DNA of 48,174 nt, taken from Bacteroidales bacterium. GTDB lineage: Bacteria; Bacteroidota; Bacteroidia; Bacteroidales; F082. The notes below the pieces were generated by a model. It was not told the origin of the DNA, ran no database searches, and saw only the letters and a program-made list of their open reading frames with translations. Below are positions 47,666 through 48,174 of the stretch, piece after piece; the stretch's first letter is position 1, and each line of letters starts with the position of its first letter. The translations under genes and the position numbers were made by a program. The DNA is taken from assembly GCA_017508895.1 (NCBI GenBank), contig JAFWRA010000218.1, positions 1 through 48,174 on the forward strand, read 5' to 3'.

Positions 47666-47673
47666 TAATTTTG
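47666..47673 (+). promoter_or_regulatory. -7 box TAATTTTG for the 2Fe-2S protein and nqr genes
   Basis: Exact TAnnTTTG match followed by GCAGCGAG. The start codon at 47791 is about 117 bases downstream, so the mRNA would have a leader of some 110 bases; no known riboswitch motif was recognised in it. Confidence 0.55.
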
Positions 47674-47790
47674 CAGCGAGATATAGATACGATAAAAACA
47701 TATCGAATGAATGGGCGAGTAGCATAATTAAGGTATGTTAATGCTATGGAAGAGCCAATAATGACAAGGTATAATATATAAATCAATGTA

Positions 47791-48096
47791 ATGATGATAA
47801 TAAAGATTTGTACTGGAAGTTCGTGTCACCTCAATGGTTCTTACGACGTGATTCAGGAATTCAAAAGTTTGCTGAAGAAATATGATGTTGAAGACTTAAT
47901 TGAGCTGAAAGCTAGTTTTTGCTTCAATGAGTGCATCAACGGCGTGAATGTAAAGTGCGAGACTGGATCCATGATGAACCAGGAGATGCCGAATATGACG
48001 CTGTGTGACGACGGTTTCCTCCTGCATCATGTTACCAAGGAGAATGCTGAGGAACTTTTTGTGAAGCAGATATATCCCTTGCTTAACCTCAAATAA
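47791..48096 (+). CDS. NuoE-type (thioredoxin-like) 2Fe-2S ferredoxin, 101 aa
   Basis: Thioredoxin-like ferredoxin with the NuoE cluster pattern C7-x4-C12 and C44-x3-C48 (IKICTGSSCHLNG and SFCFNECING), enough to hold one 2Fe-2S cluster. The domain stands alone at normal length (about 100 residues). It is a cytoplasmic electron carrier or accessory subunit. Proteins of this kind often accompany NADH dehydrogenases or FeFe-hydrogenases. Here the stop codon is one base before the start of nqrA, so the two are an operon, suggesting a role with Na+-translocating NADH:quinone reductase. ATG 47794 is an alternative start. Confidence 0.8.
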   Translation: MMIIKICTGSSCHLNGSYDVIQEFKSLLKKYDVEDLIELKASFCFNECINGVNVKCETGSMMNQEMPNMTLCDDGFLLHHVTKENAEELFVKQIYPLLNLK

Positions 48097-48097
48097 A

Positions 48098-48174
48098 ATG
48101 GCTGAGACCATAACGATACGGAAAGGCCTTGACCTGCCCATCAGTGGAGCGGCTGAGAAACGCCTCACCGATGC
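48098..48174 (+). CDS. nqrA: Na+-translocating NADH:quinone reductase subunit A, N-terminal start (3' truncated)
   Basis: The first 25 codons, MAETITIRKGLDLPISGAAE and on, match the NqrA N-terminus (I-x-I-R/K-K-G-L-D-I/L-P/K-x-x-G-x-A-E-K). NqrA is the peripheral subunit of the sodium pump that takes electrons from NADH to quinone and exports Na+. The rest lies beyond the right edge. Confidence 0.7.
   Translation, partial: MAETITIRKGLDLPISGAAEKRLTD

Overview
The window looks like chromosome from a member of the Bacteroidales (phylum Bacteroidota), probably a gut- or rumen-type lineage. The grounds are repeated matches to the Bacteroidota -7 promoter box TAnnTTTG a short way upstream of genes, weak or absent Shine-Dalgarno sites, a type IX secretion (T9SS) type A sorting domain, and families typical of the phylum (GH109, DUF5106 thioredoxin-like lipid/periplasmic proteins, DRTGG-PHP-ATPase operon, Nqr). 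No rRNA, tRNA, CRISPR array or intact insertion sequence was seen.

Region 1 (1-6.9 kb) is accessory. A WG-repeat gene is cut by the left edge and an intact paralogue lies at 4371-5555; both end in the same terminator-type hairpin. Between them are three unrecognised small proteins, a YqiA-like hydrolase, and about 500 bp of hairpin-rich DNA behind a promoter but without a convincing gene. It is followed by a small basic protein, a metallophosphoesterase and two short gene remnants resembling AAA ATPase tails. Region 2 (6.9-18.9 kb) is mostly metabolic: a split transketolase, a PhoA-type alkaline phosphatase lipoprotein, a fused glycosyltransferase, a ParE-type toxin-antitoxin pair, a divergent GH109/NahK-like pair suggesting GalNAc release and phosphorylation, a DUF5106 thioredoxin-like protein, an antitoxin-like gene with a PIN-toxin remnant, a secreted endonuclease/phosphatase-fold protein and an EamA transporter.

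Region 3 (19.1-43.6 kb) dominates the window: three consecutive, nearly abutting genes encode secreted proteins of 1529, 2205 and 4427 residues. All carry long arrays of a glycine turn (V-Y/F-G-G-G-N-like) alternating with short T/V/I strands, which suggests a beta-solenoid. Each has its own signal peptide and different accessory modules (lectin-like head, chitobiase-C-like, Fn3, InlB-like, GLUG), but only the third has a T9SS sorting domain. This is the best candidate for an undescribed surface system.

Region 4 (43.7-48.2 kb) has a leftward DRTGG - PHP - HATPase operon, aspartate ammonia-lyase, a NuoE-type 2Fe-2S protein and the first codons of nqrA.

A second theme runs through regions 2 and 4: the spacers between genes are filled with 100-140 bp imperfect palindromes. 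Two are copies of one sequence family in opposite orientation. Four others share only architecture: each has arms made from its own degenerate 6-10 bp word. Three spacers also carry a TTCAACA-type tract directly before a start codon.
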